From an uncultured Eubacteriales bacterium (lineage in GTDB: Bacteria > Bacillota > Clostridia > HGM11514), in assembly GCA_902492655.1 (NCBI GenBank), contig CABUMF010000003.1:1-64000 (forward strand): a DNA stretch of 64,000 nucleotides, in the 5' to 3' direction. Shown piece after piece: positions 48,197 through 58,078 of the stretch. The translations under genes were made by a program, and so were the position numbers. How positions within the stretch are numbered: position 1 is the first letter of the stretch; every line of letters starts with the position of its first letter. The notes below the pieces were generated by a model. That model did no database searches. It was not told the origin of the DNA and was given only the letters and a program-made list of their open reading frames with translations.

Positions 48197-49603
48197 GTGA
48201 AAAGAGATAACAAAGAAACGGTTGTAAGTGAGAATGAGCTTAAAATTCAAAAAGGCTATGTTTCGCTTCTTAAGGATAAGCTTGGCGGTCTTGGGCTTTT
48301 GGCGTGTGTTGAAACCTACGGTTGCCAGCAAAACGAAAATGATTCCGAACGCATAAAGGGTATTTTGTCCGAGGTCGGTTATGGATTTACCGATGACCTT
48401 GACAGGGCTGATTTGATTATTTTTAATACCTGCGCCGTTCGTGAAAATGCCGAGCTTAAGGTTTATGGTAAGGTTGGGGCGCTCAAGCATCACAAACGCA
48501 GAAAACCCTCACTTAAAATAGCTCTTTGCGGCTGTATGATGCAGCAGGAAGCGATTGCACAAAGCATTAAAAGGAAATATCCCCATGTGGATTTGATTTT
48601 CGGCACCCATGCCCTCTATCGTTTGCCGCAGATGCTTTACGATGTGTTCTCGGAAAAAAGGGTATTTGATGTTGAAAACTGCGACGGCAGAATTGCCGAG
48701 GATATTCCGTCCATCCGTGAGTTTTCGTACAAGTCGGGCGTGCCGATAATGTACGGATGCAACAACTTTTGCACATATTGCATAGTGCCGTATGTCAGGG
48801 GACGGGAACGAAGCCGTACCCCGGAAAAGATAATTGAGGAGGTAACAAGGCTTTCTCGTGACGGTGTTCGAGAAGTAATGCTTTTGGGGCAGAATGTCAA
48901 CTCCTACGGCAAGGATTTGGAAACGGATGTTGATTTTGCGGATATTATGGAGGCTGTTGCCAATGTCCCGGGAATAAAGCGTGTCAGATTTATGACTTCC
49001 CACCCGAAGGACATCACGGAAAAGCTGATTTCCGTTATTGCAAAGCATGATAACATTTGTAATCAGCTTCATCTTCCCGTCCAAAGCGGAAGCGACAGGA
49101 TTTTAAAAGCCATGAATCGCCGATATGACCGTGAGCATTATCTTAAGCTTGTGAGCCTTGCAAGAAAGTATGTTCCGGATATTGCGATAACAAGCGATAT
49201 AATTGTGGGCTTTCCCGGGGAAACGGATGAGGATTTTGAGCAGACAATCAGCCTTATAAAGGAAGTAAGATACGATATGCTTTTCACCTTCATTTATTCA
49301 AAGCGAGCAGGAACTCCCGCCGCCGAAATGAAGGATGAGGTTTCCCACGAGCATAAGCAAAGGAATTTTGAAAAATTGCTCGAGGTTCAAAACGAGATTT
49401 CAAAAGAAATTAACGATAAGCTTGTCGGCAAAACCTTTGAGGTTATGTGCGAGGGCAAATCCAAAACCGACCCGAATATGTGCTCCGGCAGAACCGATAC
49501 CGGAAAGCTTGTGCACTTTGAAGGCGATGTGGGCGAGGGCGAGTTTGTCAATGTGGAAATCACCTCCGCCAAAACCTGGACTTTGGTCGGAAGAATAATA
49601 TAG
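48197..49603 (+). CDS. miaB: tRNA-2-methylthio-N6-dimethylallyladenosine synthase
   Basis: A radical-SAM methylthiotransferase that adds a methylthio group to i6A37 of tRNA. The N-terminal UPF0004 domain has its three cluster Cys (TYGCQQNENDSE, NTCAVRENAE, LCGCMMQQ). The radical-SAM cluster motif is CNNFCTYC, followed by VPYVRGRERSR, and a C-terminal TRAM domain. 468 residues. Start: GTG 48197, 6 nt after GGGTGAT, preferred to TTG 48182. It acts after MiaA, encoded 6 kb downstream. Confidence 0.94.
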   Translation: MKRDNKETVVSENELKIQKGYVSLLKDKLGGLGLLACVETYGCQQNENDSERIKGILSEVGYGFTDDLDRADLIIFNTCAVRENAELKVYGKVGALKHHKRRKPSLKIALCGCMMQQEAIAQSIKRKYPHVDLIFGTHALYRLPQMLYDVFSEKRVFDVENCDGRIAEDIPSIREFSYKSGVPIMYGCNNFCTYCIVPYVRGRERSRTPEKIIEEVTRLSRDGVREVMLLGQNVNSYGKDLETDVDFADIMEAVANVPGIKRVRFMTSHPKDITEKLISVIAKHDNICNQLHLPVQSGSDRILKAMNRRYDREHYLKLVSLARKYVPDIAITSDIIVGFPGETDEDFEQTISLIKEVRYDMLFTFIYSKRAGTPAAEMKDEVSHEHKQRNFEKLLEVQNEISKEINDKLVGKTFEVMCEGKSKTDPNMCSGRTDTGKLVHFEGDVGEGEFVNVEITSAKTWTLVGRII

Positions 49604-49618
49604 AATTGGAGAACTGTT

Positions 49619-50005
49619 ATGGATATTTTGGAAAAAGCAAGAGAGCTCGGAGAAATGCTTGCAGACTCCGAAGAATATAAAAGATTGCAGGCGGCTGAAA
49701 AAGCCAAGAATGAAGATGAACAGGCGTTGAAGCTTCTTAATGATTACAACCGTATGGCAAACGAGTTTGCGATGAAGGTTCAGGCGGCAGAGCCCACGAA
49801 AGAGGAACTGGAAAATTACCGTGATTCTCTGGGCAAGGCATTTGCGGAGCTTGATGCAAATCCTGTTGTTCATGAGTTTATGGAATCTAAAAAAAGCTTT
49901 GATGAGCTGATGAAGAACATCAACAGCATAATAGCCTTTTATGTTGTTCCCAAAGGTCAAAGCTCGTGCAGCGGAGATTGCGGATCTTGCGGAGGATGTC
50001 ATTAA
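49619..50005 (+). CDS. ricA: RicA/YmcA-like YlbF-family protein with Cys-rich tail
   Basis: A 128-residue helical protein of the YlbF/YmcA family. By its place between miaB and mutS, as in Bacillus (miaB-ymcA-cotE-mutS), it is probably RicA. The RicA-RicF-RicT complex binds RNase Y, affects mRNA processing, and carries [4Fe-4S] clusters in Bacillus. This protein ends in SCSGDCGSCGGCH, with Cys117, 121, 124 and 127 enough to hold a cluster alone. The RicA versus RicF assignment rests on synteny. Confidence 0.78.
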   Translation: MDILEKARELGEMLADSEEYKRLQAAEKAKNEDEQALKLLNDYNRMANEFAMKVQAAEPTKEELENYRDSLGKAFAELDANPVVHEFMESKKSFDELMKNINSIIAFYVVPKGQSSCSGDCGSCGGCH

Positions 50006-50019
50006 CCGGAGGTTTTAAT

Positions 50020-52623
50020 ATGCCAGGAATGTCACCAATGATGAAGCAATATATGGAAATAAAGGGGATGTACAAGGACGCGGTTTTGTTTTTCAGGCTC
50101 GGGGATTTTTATGAAATGTTTTTTGAGGACGCCATTACGGCTTCCCGAGAGCTTGAAATAACCCTTACCGGAAAAGACTGCGGACTTGAAGAGCGTGCTC
50201 CCATGTGCGGCGTGCCCTTTCATTCGGCTGACTCGTATATTGCAAGGCTCATAGGAAAGGGCTACAAGGTTGCAATCTGTGAGCAGGTTGAGGATCCGAA
50301 AGCCGCAAAGGGGATTGTAAAAAGGGATGTAATAAGAATAATCACTCCCGGTACACTTCTTGACCCCAATGCCCTCGATTCCAAAAAGAACAATTATATA
50401 AGCTGCGTTTTCAAAGAACAAGCAGGCGCCGGCGTTGCTTTTGCCGATGTTACAACAGGCGAAATGAGCTCAACCTCGTTTTCGGGAGAAGGGTTTTTGT
50501 TCCATATTTGCAATGAGCTTGCGAGGTTTAACCCCAGCGAGATTATAGTGAACGAAAAGACCTATGAGGACAAGAATTTCATTGAATATATAAAAGAAAA
50601 ATTCAATGTTATCCCGTCGGCTTGCGAAGAAGATATGTTTGAAATTGAGTTCGCTAAGGGCAAAATTTCGGAGCATTTCGGTGTTTGCGATATAAAGGAT
50701 GCGGACGATTATTGCTATCGTGCAATCGGGGCGCTTTTTGATATACTTTCACAGACTCAAAAAATCCCCCTCAGTCATATAACCGAGGCTTGCGTGTACC
50801 GTGACGGGCAGTATATGGATCTTGATCAGAACGCAAGACGCAATCTGGAGATTACCGAAACCATTCGTGACAAAACAAAAAGCGGTTCGCTTCTTTCGGT
50901 TTTGGATAAGACAAATTCATCAATGGGTGCAAGAATGCTCAGGAAATGGCTTGAACAGCCGCTCGTATCTTGTGTTGCCATACGAAAACGGCTCAGTGCG
51001 GTTGAGGATCTTTATAAAAACACCGCAATGAGGGACGGAATTTCCTCGGTTATCAAAAAAATGTTCGATGTCGAAAGGCTTTTGGGCAGAATTGTTTACA
51101 AAACCGCAAATGCACGGGATTTGGTTTCCTTAAGGGCTTCGCTTGAAATTCTTCCCCCTCTTAAAAGACTTCTTTCCGATGCAAAAGCCGGATGTCTTAA
51201 GGAACTTAATTCCGAAATTGATTCGTTGGAGGATATATTCAAAATTCTTCAGGATGCCTTTGTGGACGAGCCTCCGTTTTCGGTTCGTGAGGGCGGTATG
51301 ATAAGAGAGGGCTACAGCGAGCAGGTTGACAAGTTCAAAAACGCTCTCACCAACGGAAAAACCTGGCTTGCGGATCTTGAAGCAAGAGAAAAACAACGCA
51401 CGGGAATTAAAACGCTCAAGGTGGGATTTAATAAGGTTTTCGGGTATTATATAGAGGTTTCAAATTCGTTTAAGGACAGTGTTCCGCCGGATTATATCAG
51501 GAAACAAACCCTTACCGGCGGCGAAAGATTTATTACGGACGAGTTAAAGCAACTTGAGCAGACTATTCTCAATGCGGATGAACAGAGGAACGCTCTCGAA
51601 TTCAGTATATTTGAGAAAATTCGTGAAGAAGTGGCGGATAACATCGTAAGAATTCAGAAATCCTTTAAGGCTGTTTCCGCGGCTGATTGCCTGTGCTCTC
51701 TTGCGTCCGTTGCGGTTGCAAACAACTATACCATGCCCGAGGTCAATAACGGCAGTAAAATAGTTATTAAGGACGGTCGTCATCCGGTGGTTGAAGCAAT
51801 GCAAAAGTCATCGCTTTTTGTGCCTAACGACACCGAGCTTGACAGTGAAAATAATCGGCTTGCGGTTATTACCGGTCCTAATATGGCAGGAAAATCAACA
51901 TATATGCGTCAGGTTGCGCTTATCACCATTATGGCGCAGGTGGGAAGCTTTGTGCCGGCGGCATCGGCGGAAATCGGCGTGGTGGACAGGGTGTTCACAA
52001 GAGTCGGTGCATCTGATGACATTGCATCCGGCAGAAGTACGTTTATGGTTGAAATGAGCGAGGTTGCATACATACTCAAAAATGCCACCGCAAAAAGCCT
52101 TTTGATTTTGGATGAGATCGGCAGAGGTACTTCAACATATGACGGGCTTTCCATAGCAAGGGCTGTTATTGAATATGTTGCAGACAAGAAAAAGCTCGGT
52201 GCAAAGACGCTTTTTGCAACACATTATCATGAGCTTACCGAGCTTGAGGGCAAAATCGACGGTGTTAAGAATTATTGCATTGCCGTAAAGAGGCGCGGTG
52301 AGGACATATTGTTCCTCAGAAAGATTATTCAGGGCGGCGCCGATGAAAGCTTCGGTGTTGAGGTTGCAAGGCTTGCCGGTGTTCCCGAGGGCGTTATACG
52401 CCGTGCAAGAGATATTATGAAAGAGCTTGAAAGCGGAAGCGAGGTTTCGGTTAAGAAGTCCGTTCGTGTGAAAAATGCCGATGACGATGGCTTTTTCCAA
52501 ACCGGATTTTCCGATTCCGCCGAAAGTGAGATTGCGGAAGAAATACGAAAAATGGATTTTTCAACCGTAACTCCCCTTGAGGCGATAAATAAATTATATG
52601 AATTTCAGAATAGACTGAAGTAA
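50020..52623 (+). CDS. mutS: DNA mismatch repair protein MutS
   Basis: An 867-residue MutS. The N-terminal mismatch-binding domain holds FRLGDFYEMFFEDA (Phe-x-Glu contact). It also has the connector, lever and clamp domains, and a C-terminal ATPase with Walker A TGPNMAGKSTYMRQ, LLILDEIGRGTSTYDG and FATHYHEL. Start: ATG 50020 after CCGGAGG; the frame from 49966 lies inside ricA. It is followed by mutL after 16 bp. Confidence 0.96.
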   Translation: MPGMSPMMKQYMEIKGMYKDAVLFFRLGDFYEMFFEDAITASRELEITLTGKDCGLEERAPMCGVPFHSADSYIARLIGKGYKVAICEQVEDPKAAKGIVKRDVIRIITPGTLLDPNALDSKKNNYISCVFKEQAGAGVAFADVTTGEMSSTSFSGEGFLFHICNELARFNPSEIIVNEKTYEDKNFIEYIKEKFNVIPSACEEDMFEIEFAKGKISEHFGVCDIKDADDYCYRAIGALFDILSQTQKIPLSHITEACVYRDGQYMDLDQNARRNLEITETIRDKTKSGSLLSVLDKTNSSMGARMLRKWLEQPLVSCVAIRKRLSAVEDLYKNTAMRDGISSVIKKMFDVERLLGRIVYKTANARDLVSLRASLEILPPLKRLLSDAKAGCLKELNSEIDSLEDIFKILQDAFVDEPPFSVREGGMIREGYSEQVDKFKNALTNGKTWLADLEAREKQRTGIKTLKVGFNKVFGYYIEVSNSFKDSVPPDYIRKQTLTGGERFITDELKQLEQTILNADEQRNALEFSIFEKIREEVADNIVRIQKSFKAVSAADCLCSLASVAVANNYTMPEVNNGSKIVIKDGRHPVVEAMQKSSLFVPNDTELDSENNRLAVITGPNMAGKSTYMRQVALITIMAQVGSFVPAASAEIGVVDRVFTRVGASDDIASGRSTFMVEMSEVAYILKNATAKSLLILDEIGRGTSTYDGLSIARAVIEYVADKKKLGAKTLFATHYHELTELEGKIDGVKNYCIAVKRRGEDILFLRKIIQGGADESFGVEVARLAGVPEGVIRRARDIMKELESGSEVSVKKSVRVKNADDDGFFQTGFSDSAESEIAEEIRKMDFSTVTPLEAINKLYEFQNRLK

Positions 52624-52639
52624 GAAGGGAGGAATGTCC

Positions 52640-54469
52640 GTGGGTAGGATTCATGTTCTCGATACGCTTGTGGCAGACATGATTGCGGCAGGCGAGGTTG
52701 TTGAAAGACCGGCATCTGTTGTAAAGGAACTTATCGAAAACTCGATTGATGCAGGCGCAGGCAAAATTATCATCGAAATAGTTAAGGGCGGAATTGAACT
52801 TATTCGTGTAACCGATGACGGCATGGGTATTGCGCCCGAGGATGTTCCTACTGCATTTTTAAGGCATGCGACAAGCAAAATCACAAATGCGGAAGATTTG
52901 TTCAGCATCAAAACCATGGGATTTCGCGGTGAGGCACTTGCAAGCATTTCCGCCGTTTCAAGGACGGAAATTATTACAAAACAAAGAATTGCCGATTTTG
53001 GCTTTTATCTAAAGATGCAAGCAGGAGAGGCTTTTGATTCGGGAGAGATCGGAAGTCCCGACGGTACAACGATGACTGTGAGAAATCTCTTTTATAATGT
53101 TCCGGCAAGAATGAAATTTCTGAAAAAGGATTCGGCCGAAGCGGCGGCTGTGGCGGACACGGTCATTCATGCGGCACTCGGCAATCCTTCGGTTTCCTTC
53201 AGGCTGATTTCCGACGGTAAGGAAAAGCTTTATACCCCCGGTGACGGAGATCTTAAAAACTGCATATACGCACTTTACGGTCCGGAATATGCTTCCGAGC
53301 TCAGGGAGGTATCCTATTCGGATAACGGCGTGACGGTTACGGGATTTTGCGGCAACGAAAACCTGTCCCGCTCGACAAGAGGATATGAAACCTTCTTTGT
53401 AAACGGAAGATTTTTCAAAAGCCGAGGAATAACCTATGCGCTTGAGCAGGGGTATCAGGATTCGATTATGAAGGGTAAGTTCCCGTTTGCCGTACTGAAT
53501 ATTTCGGTTGATCCGATAACCTGCGATGTTAATGTGCATCCGGCAAAGACAGAGGTTAAGTTTTCAAACGAAAGGCTTGTTACATCGGCGGTTTATTGGG
53601 GAATAAAAAATGCGATTTATAAGGCTGAGTACACCGTGTCCGAAGAAAGTCCGGAACTCCCCGAGGAAACAGCTTATGTAAAACCGCAAACATCGGCGCT
53701 GTTTTCAAACGAAATAAAGTTTGAGTCCGAGTTTGAAAGGAAAGAGAAGGAAAAAGATGCGCCTCCCGTTATGTACAGAAAAGCATCTGCTCCGAAACTG
53801 AAGGAAAGGGCATTTATACAGGAAAAGAAACAAAATGAGCCTGAGCAAATTCCGCAGCCCGTTCAGCAGAAGATTATTTCCGATTATAAGCCGGATTTGC
53901 CGGAATTTAAAATTATAGGTCAGGTTTTTGATACCTATATTATCGTTCAAAGTAATGACGAGGTTTGGCTTATCGACCAGCACGCGGCTCATGAAAGAAT
54001 GAATTTTGAAAGGCTTAAGGCGGAACGTGACAGCGGAAAAGCTTTATCCCAGGCACTTTTGACGCCGATTACATTGAGCTTCAGCCATACCGAGCACAGC
54101 GAAATTTTGGAGAATATTGATATTTTTCGCGAGCTTGGGTTTGAAATTGATGATTTCGGAGATAATTCTTTTATAATAAGAAGTGCGCCGTATGTTTCCG
54201 ATAAGGCAGGGATTGACGAGGTTTTCAGAGAGCTTATCGAAATAGTTCGTGTTAACGGAGCGGCGGCAAGAGGAAGCATCGAAAGCGAAGCACTTTATTC
54301 CCTTGCCTGTCACAGCGCAATAAGGGCAAACAAGCATCTTTCCATGGTTGAAATGCAGAAGCTTGTTGAGGATGTTTTCAACATTCCGCCCACCTGCCCT
54401 CACGGCAGACCGGTAAGAATTGTGCTTTCAAAGAAAGAAATTGAAAAAATGTTTAAAAGGATCGTGTGA
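52640..54469 (+). CDS. mutL: DNA mismatch repair protein MutL
   Basis: A 609-residue MutL. The GHKL ATPase domain shows IAAGEVVERPASVVKELIEN, DDGMGI and FRGEALASI. An acidic, Pro-rich linker follows (about 330-420), then the C-terminal endonuclease domain with DQHAAHERMNFE and the CPHGRP metal motif, so it is a nicking MutL as expected without MutH. GTG 52640 is 7 nt from GGGAGG and is preferred to ATG 52634, which is 1 nt away. Confidence 0.95.
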   Translation: MGRIHVLDTLVADMIAAGEVVERPASVVKELIENSIDAGAGKIIIEIVKGGIELIRVTDDGMGIAPEDVPTAFLRHATSKITNAEDLFSIKTMGFRGEALASISAVSRTEIITKQRIADFGFYLKMQAGEAFDSGEIGSPDGTTMTVRNLFYNVPARMKFLKKDSAEAAAVADTVIHAALGNPSVSFRLISDGKEKLYTPGDGDLKNCIYALYGPEYASELREVSYSDNGVTVTGFCGNENLSRSTRGYETFFVNGRFFKSRGITYALEQGYQDSIMKGKFPFAVLNISVDPITCDVNVHPAKTEVKFSNERLVTSAVYWGIKNAIYKAEYTVSEESPELPEETAYVKPQTSALFSNEIKFESEFERKEKEKDAPPVMYRKASAPKLKERAFIQEKKQNEPEQIPQPVQQKIISDYKPDLPEFKIIGQVFDTYIIVQSNDEVWLIDQHAAHERMNFERLKAERDSGKALSQALLTPITLSFSHTEHSEILENIDIFRELGFEIDDFGDNSFIIRSAPYVSDKAGIDEVFRELIEIVRVNGAAARGSIESEALYSLACHSAIRANKHLSMVEMQKLVEDVFNIPPTCPHGRPVRIVLSKKEIEKMFKRIV

Positions 54470-55398
54470 TGAAACCGATTATTGTTATTACCGGGCCGAC
54501 GGCATCCGGTAAAACCGCATTGGCGGTAGAGCTTGCCAAAAAGTTTAATACCGAAGTGGTATCGGCAGACTCAATGCAAGTTTACAGAGGCATGAATATA
54601 GGGACCGCAAAACCCACCGCCGAGGAAATGCAGGGAATAAGGCACAACATGATAGATGTTGCAGAGCCTTATGAATCTTTTTCGGTTGCACAGTATTGCG
54701 ATATGGCAAAAAGGGTTATCGGGCGGATTCACAGCGAAGGCAAAATACCCATATTGGCAGGTGGAACGGGACTTTATATAAATTCTCTCATAAACGGGCT
54801 CGATTTTTCAAAGGGCAGTTCCGATGAAGAATATCGGGCGGAGCTTAGGGAGCTTTCCGAAAAGAAAGGAAACGCATATCTTCACAAAATGCTTTCGGAT
54901 ATTGACCCGGAGTCCGGCAGGCGCATACACGAAAACGATGTAAAAAGAGTGATAAGAGCTCTGGAGGTTTTTAAGGTTACAAAAATGACCATGACCGAAT
55001 ATCAAAGGCTGGCAGCTTCGGCACCGCCGAGGTATGAAGCGGTCAAAATTGAGCTTTGCTGGGAACGGGCAGTCCTTTACGACCGCATAAACAAGCGTGT
55101 TGACATCATGATTGATGAGGGACTTGAGGATGAGGTAAAAGGACTTTGCAATGAAAGATTCTTGAAATCAACCGCCGCACAGGCTATAGGATATAAGGAA
55201 ATGATTGCCTACTTTGACGGTAGGATGACATATTCGGAGGCAATCGAAGCCATAAAGCAAGGCAGCCGAAACTATGCAAAGAGGCAGATAAGCTTCTTCG
55301 GCGCCGATAAGAGTATTAATAAATTAGATGTTACGGGCAAATCTTTGCCATACATAATAAATGAAGCAGAAAAATTAACAGGAGGTCTGAGTTTATGA
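54469..55398 (+). CDS. miaA: tRNA dimethylallyltransferase
   Basis: A 309-residue MiaA, which isopentenylates A37 of tRNAs reading UNN codons. P-loop GPTASGKTALAVELA, then ADSMQVYRGMNIGTAKP, AGGTGLYINSL and the late QAIGYKEM and YAKRQISFF. The ATG overlaps the mutL stop (TGATG). It makes the substrate of MiaB. Confidence 0.95.
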   Translation: MKPIIVITGPTASGKTALAVELAKKFNTEVVSADSMQVYRGMNIGTAKPTAEEMQGIRHNMIDVAEPYESFSVAQYCDMAKRVIGRIHSEGKIPILAGGTGLYINSLINGLDFSKGSSDEEYRAELRELSEKKGNAYLHKMLSDIDPESGRRIHENDVKRVIRALEVFKVTKMTMTEYQRLAASAPPRYEAVKIELCWERAVLYDRINKRVDIMIDEGLEDEVKGLCNERFLKSTAAQAIGYKEMIAYFDGRMTYSEAIEAIKQGSRNYAKRQISFFGADKSINKLDVTGKSLPYIINEAEKLTGGLSL

Positions 55399-55637
55399 AC
55401 AATAAGGCAATGAATTTACAGGATGTTTTTCTTAATCAGTGCAGGAAGGACAGAATTCCGATTACCATTTACCTTACAAACGGTTTTCAATTCAAAGGCA
55501 TGATTAAGGGGTTTGATAATTTTACGGTTATCCTCGATTCCGACGGAAAGCAGCAACTTGTTTTTAAGCACGCAATTTCAACAATTATTCCTTTTAAGGC
55601 AGTTCAGATTATGAATACAGAGGAAATTGCCGACTGA
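55395..55637 (+). CDS. hfq: RNA chaperone Hfq
   Basis: An 80-residue Sm-like protein that forms hexamers and binds sRNA and mRNA. Sm1 LTNGFQFKGMIKGFDNFTV and Sm2 VFKHAISTIIP with the conserved KH are present. It overlaps the miaA stop (ATGA), the common miaA-hfq order. Confidence 0.96.
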   Translation: MNNKAMNLQDVFLNQCRKDRIPITIYLTNGFQFKGMIKGFDNFTVILDSDGKQQLVFKHAISTIIPFKAVQIMNTEEIAD

Positions 55638-56842
55638 TGAAAAAGAAGTATATAGCTATCATAGTTATAGTTGTTGCCGTCATTTTTGCCGCGGTTGGTC
55701 TTGTGGGCACATTTAATTCGTCCCTTGCCACAGTTAAGGCTACATACACCTATTTTGAGGATTGCATAGATGTTGAAGGCTTGGTAATCCGAGATGAAGA
55801 GGTGTATGAAAAGAGTGCCGATACGATATTTGAAACCCACAAAAAAGATGGCGACAGAGTTTCGGCAGGTATGGTTATCGGCATGATTTACGGTAAGGAC
55901 GCATCGAAAACGGTGGTTAACAAAATCGCTGAGATAAATAATCGTATTGCAGAGCTTCAGAAGCAACAATACGGCATTGAAACAAGCTATGAAGATGTGT
56001 CGAAGGTTGACAGTCAAATTGCATCAAGCGTTTCGGAGCTTCAGAAATTTGCTCAAAAATGCGACGGTGCAGGCATCACAACCACAAAGTATGAGCTTGA
56101 CAGATTGCTTGACAATCGTTTGGTTCTCGAGGGTAAAAAGGCAAGCACCACAAACGAGCTCGATGAGCTTCAGGCAAGGCGTGACGAAATGGAAGCGGAG
56201 CTTTCAAAAGAGGATGTCATAAGCAACTCATCGGGTATTATGACTCATGCTGTCGATGGGTTTGAGGCAGATGTCACACCCGATAAAATCGAATATTATA
56301 CTCCCGAGGCTATAGATGCCTGGCTTGACTATAACGCCGATGTTCCAAAAACAAAATATTTGAAAATTATCAGAAATAATTGTTGGTATTATGCTTTTAA
56401 TATTACGGTTAATCAGCTTGACAATATGAAAATAGGCGATGGTGCATATATAAAGACCACTGCCGAGAGCAACGAGCTTATTCCGGTTACCGTTTACGAT
56501 ATATCCGATCCCTCATCCGATAAAAGAGTGACGGTGACGGTTCAGTGCACTCATGATATTGCTTCTGCCTTTACCGCAAGAAAGCCTCAGATGGTTTTTG
56601 TCAAGAAGGTTTACGAAGGGTATAAGGTTCCGAAAACAGCCGTTGTCGTAAAAGACGATGTTGTAGGTGTTTACGCTCTTATGGGCGGTATTGTTGAATT
56701 TCGACCGATCAACATTGTTTATTCGAGCGAGGATTATATCATGATAAGCAATGAGTATGATTCGGAAACAAATCAAATCCATATGTATGATGATATTATT
56801 CTTTCAACGGAGGATGTCAAGGAAGGGATGTTGTTCACATGA
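55637..56842 (+). CDS. HlyD-like membrane-fusion protein
   Basis: 401 residues. One N-terminal membrane helix (about 5-27) precedes a HlyD/biotinyl-lipoyl-like region (GLVIRDEEVYEKSADTIF, GDRVSAGMVIGMIYG), a coiled coil (about 95-190) and beta-barrel parts. No ABC or RND transporter is nearby. It is fixed between hfq and yggS with TGATG and ATGA overlaps, upstream of sepF. A role linked to division or the envelope is possible but only inferred. Confidence 0.72.
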   Translation: MKKKYIAIIVIVVAVIFAAVGLVGTFNSSLATVKATYTYFEDCIDVEGLVIRDEEVYEKSADTIFETHKKDGDRVSAGMVIGMIYGKDASKTVVNKIAEINNRIAELQKQQYGIETSYEDVSKVDSQIASSVSELQKFAQKCDGAGITTTKYELDRLLDNRLVLEGKKASTTNELDELQARRDEMEAELSKEDVISNSSGIMTHAVDGFEADVTPDKIEYYTPEAIDAWLDYNADVPKTKYLKIIRNNCWYYAFNITVNQLDNMKIGDGAYIKTTAESNELIPVTVYDISDPSSDKRVTVTVQCTHDIASAFTARKPQMVFVKKVYEGYKVPKTAVVVKDDVVGVYALMGGIVEFRPINIVYSSEDYIMISNEYDSETNQIHMYDDIILSTEDVKEGMLFT

Positions 56843-57549
56843 TAAATACCGATATTTCCGAAAATATTGAAAAAGTCAGGTTTAATATTGCCGAGGCGGC
56901 AAAGCGCGCGGGAAGAAATATTGATGAAATCACATTAATCGGTGTTTCAAAGACCGTTGATGTTCCCCGCATTAAGCAGGCTGTTGCGGCAGGAATTACG
57001 GAGCTTGGCGAAAACAGGGTGCAGGAGCTTTGCGACAAATATCCGGAAATCGGAGGCGTTAACTGGCACCTGATAGGGCACTTGCAGACAAACAAGGTAA
57101 AGTATATTGTGGACAAGGTAAGGCTTATTCATTCGGTTGACAGCATAAAGCTTGCAGATGAAATCAATCATCAGGCGGGGCTTAAGGGCGTTATTGCAAG
57201 CATATTGCTTGAGGTTAATGTTTCGGGCGAAGAATCAAAGTTCGGAATAAAGCCCGATGAAGCAATGCGGTTTGCCGAATATATTTCAGGCTTTCGGAAT
57301 ACAAGGCTTTTGGGACTTATGACGGTTCCGCCGCCTGTTATAAATCCGCAGGATAACAAAAAATACTTTAATGAATTATTCGAGCTTTCCGTCAAAATTT
57401 CCTCGGAAGGGTACGATAATGTTAAAATGAATGTTCTGTCGATGGGCATGAGCGGTGACTATACCGCCGCAATCGAATGCGGTGCTACTATGGTCAGAGT
57501 GGGTTCTGCCATATTCGGGAACAGAATTTATAAAGGAGGTACACGGTGA
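56839..57549 (+). CDS. YggS family pyridoxal phosphate protein
   Basis: A 236-residue single-barrel PLP-binding protein that keeps PLP and amino-acid balance in the cytosol. Lys in ITLIGVSKTVD binds PLP. ELGENRVQE, WHLIGHLQTNK, and MGMSGDYTAAIECGATMVRVG are family marks. It commonly precedes sepF in Bacillota. Confidence 0.93.
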   Translation: MINTDISENIEKVRFNIAEAAKRAGRNIDEITLIGVSKTVDVPRIKQAVAAGITELGENRVQELCDKYPEIGGVNWHLIGHLQTNKVKYIVDKVRLIHSVDSIKLADEINHQAGLKGVIASILLEVNVSGEESKFGIKPDEAMRFAEYISGFRNTRLLGLMTVPPPVINPQDNKKYFNELFELSVKISSEGYDNVKMNVLSMGMSGDYTAAIECGATMVRVGSAIFGNRIYKGGTR

Positions 57550-58031
57550 TGAACTTATCAGAACTTTTTTCCAAGTTTCTTGCAAAGGATGACTATGACG
57601 ACGAGCCGTCCGAAAGAGAGTTTAAAGACTATTCCGAAAATAAGACCGAGTACGGTCAGCCGAAGAAAAATCTGCTTTCGGATACACCGCGTGAACACTC
57701 ATCGTCCAAAAACAACCGTCTTGTGGAGATTAACACAACCGCAAGGCTTGAGGTGGCGGTTATGTCGCCCGTTGTTTTCAACGATGCAAAGGATATTGCA
57801 GAGTTTTTGCGAAGGAAAAATCCCGTTGTTATCAATCTTGAAAAGGCTGACAGAGCCGACACAAGACGAATTGTGGATTTTCTGAGCGGTGTTGTATATG
57901 CGATTGAAGGGAACATTCAGAAAATATCCAACGATATTTTCCTGGTTACGCCATATAATGTAAGCGTTCTCGGAAGCTTTAAAGAAGACCTTAAAAAAGG
58001 AGTTCTCCCTTGGGAAACCGAGGAATACTAA
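57549..58031 (+). CDS. sepF: cell division protein SepF
   Basis: A 160-residue FtsZ-ring anchor. An N-terminal amphipathic helix (MNLSELFSKFLAK) targets the membrane. After a charged linker comes the SepF core (about 65-155), with FNDAKDIAEFLRRKNPVVIN and RRIVDFLSGVVYAIEG. ATG 57549 overlaps the yggS stop; GGAGG is 9 nt upstream. Confidence 0.93.
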   Translation: MNLSELFSKFLAKDDYDDEPSEREFKDYSENKTEYGQPKKNLLSDTPREHSSSKNNRLVEINTTARLEVAVMSPVVFNDAKDIAEFLRRKNPVVINLEKADRADTRRIVDFLSGVVYAIEGNIQKISNDIFLVTPYNVSVLGSFKEDLKKGVLPWETEEY

Positions 58032-58078
58032 TGAAATGAGTTTTGGGTTAATACCAAAACGGAAAGGTGTGTGATTTT

